Shown one piece after another: positions 63,679 through 64,000 of a DNA stretch of 64,000 bases. The position numbers were made by a program, and so were the translations under genes. Source of the stretch: Streptomyces atratus (GTDB taxonomy: Bacteria; Actinomycetota; Actinomycetes; Streptomycetales; Streptomycetaceae); NCBI RefSeq assembly GCF_900119365.1, contig NZ_FPJO01000001.1, positions 327,086-391,085 on the forward strand, given 5' to 3'. Below the pieces are notes generated by a model. That model did not search any database. It worked only from the letters and a program-made list of their open reading frames with translations, and had not been told where the DNA came from. How positions within the stretch are numbered: the first letter of the stretch is position 1; each line of letters opens with the position of its first letter.

Positions 63679-64000
63679 GACTTCTTGGCCTTAGCGGTGT
63701 GGGCCGCGACCCAAATGGCAACTGCGATCAGTGCGCCGAGCCCGAAGACCCAGGCGAACAGCCCCTCGCTGACCGGCCCCAGGCCACCCAGCTTCAGACC
63801 ACCCGGGTTCTCCGACTGACCGCTGTTCACGGTCTGGATGTACGCGATGATGTCCCGCTTCTGCTGCTCGGGCATCGTCGTGTCCGGGAAGGACGGCATG
63901 CTCTGCGGGCCGGTCTGCATGGCCTCGTAGATGTGCTTCGGGTCCACGCCTTCAAGGCTGGGCGCGTACTTGCCGTTCGACAGCGCACCGCCCTCGCCGG
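63675..64000 (-). CDS. qcrC: Cytochrome bc1 complex dihaem cytochrome c subunit (partial)
   Basis: Only the C-terminal 107 codons are inside the window; the start lies beyond 64000. Visible: the end of the second cytochrome c domain (QSMPSFPDTTMPEQQKRDIIAYI, read as the Met-ligand segment MPSFPD and the last helix), and a C-terminal membrane anchor (GLFAWVFGLGALIAVAIWVAA). The haem-attachment CxxCH motifs are outside the window. First gene of qcrCAB; its stop overlaps the qcrA start. Confidence 0.95.
   Translation of the reverse strand, partial: GEGGALSNGKYAPSLEGVDPKHIYEAMQTGPQSMPSFPDTTMPEQQKRDIIAYIQTVNSGQSENPGGLKLGGLGPVSEGLFAWVFGLGALIAVAIWVAAHTAKAKKS

Overview
The window is about 70% GC or more, with strong third-position GC bias, frequent GTG and TTG starts and many leaderless promoters. 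It looks like chromosomal core sequence from a Streptomyces. From memory, gene content and order follow the S. coelicolor segment from about SCO2090 (ftsI) to SCO2150 (qcrC). I see no tRNA, rRNA, CRISPR array, insertion sequence or prophage.

Layout: (1) 42-3619, minus strand: end of the division and cell-wall cluster, rsmH-ftsL-ftsI, opposite a beta-carbonic anhydrase. (2) 4795-9718: MoxR ATPase, DUF58 and transmembrane transglutaminase operon, closed by strong hairpins. (3) 9885-18171: DUF3040 protein, methyltransferase and HEPN protein; then a TetR-operator-controlled module (degenerate ABC ATPase, YhgE/Pip membrane protein, TetR); then DUF4126 and a CrtI-like oxidoreductase. (4) 18218-24894: membrane protein with a Tyr/Gln-rich tail, metF, thiE, Rv2175c-like DNA-binding protein, secreted PNGase-like protein, FAD reductase and a small conserved protein. 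(5) 24951-30160: TPP riboswitch and thiOSG, PASTA kinase, endonuclease IV-type AP endonuclease.

(6) 30175-32480: metal and iron block, with a His-rich DUF4396 protein behind a CsoR-like palindrome, a sulfite-oxidase-like molybdoenzyme, bacterioferritin, and an iron-box-controlled Bfd. (7) 32585-36071: DAHP synthase diverging from a trp attenuator (leader peptide with three Trp codons) and a fused anthranilate synthase; trpD lies 24 kb away. (8) 36106-48716: 2-hydroxyacid dehydrogenase, MacRS-type two-component system, acyltransferase, hydrolase, glucokinase and its DUF5304 neighbour, degenerate ArsA-like ATPase, SRPBCC protein, metallophosphoesterase, acyl-CoA ligase. (9) 48803-58059: two glycosyltransferases, a lipoprotein gluzincin, two NlpC/P60 hydrolases (one behind a candidate shortened c-di-AMP riboswitch), NYN protein, zinc ribbon, rhomboid protease, Lrp-type effector domain. 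(10) 58060-64000: SAM-IV riboswitch with a class V aminotransferase, trpD, and the cytochrome bc1 operon qcrCAB, with qcrC cut by the window edge.

No wholly new multi-gene system is evident. The most interesting signals are regulatory (attenuator, riboswitches, operators, leaderless promoters, a possible micro-ORF between rsmH and ftsL) and two P-loop proteins whose catalytic lysine is arginine.
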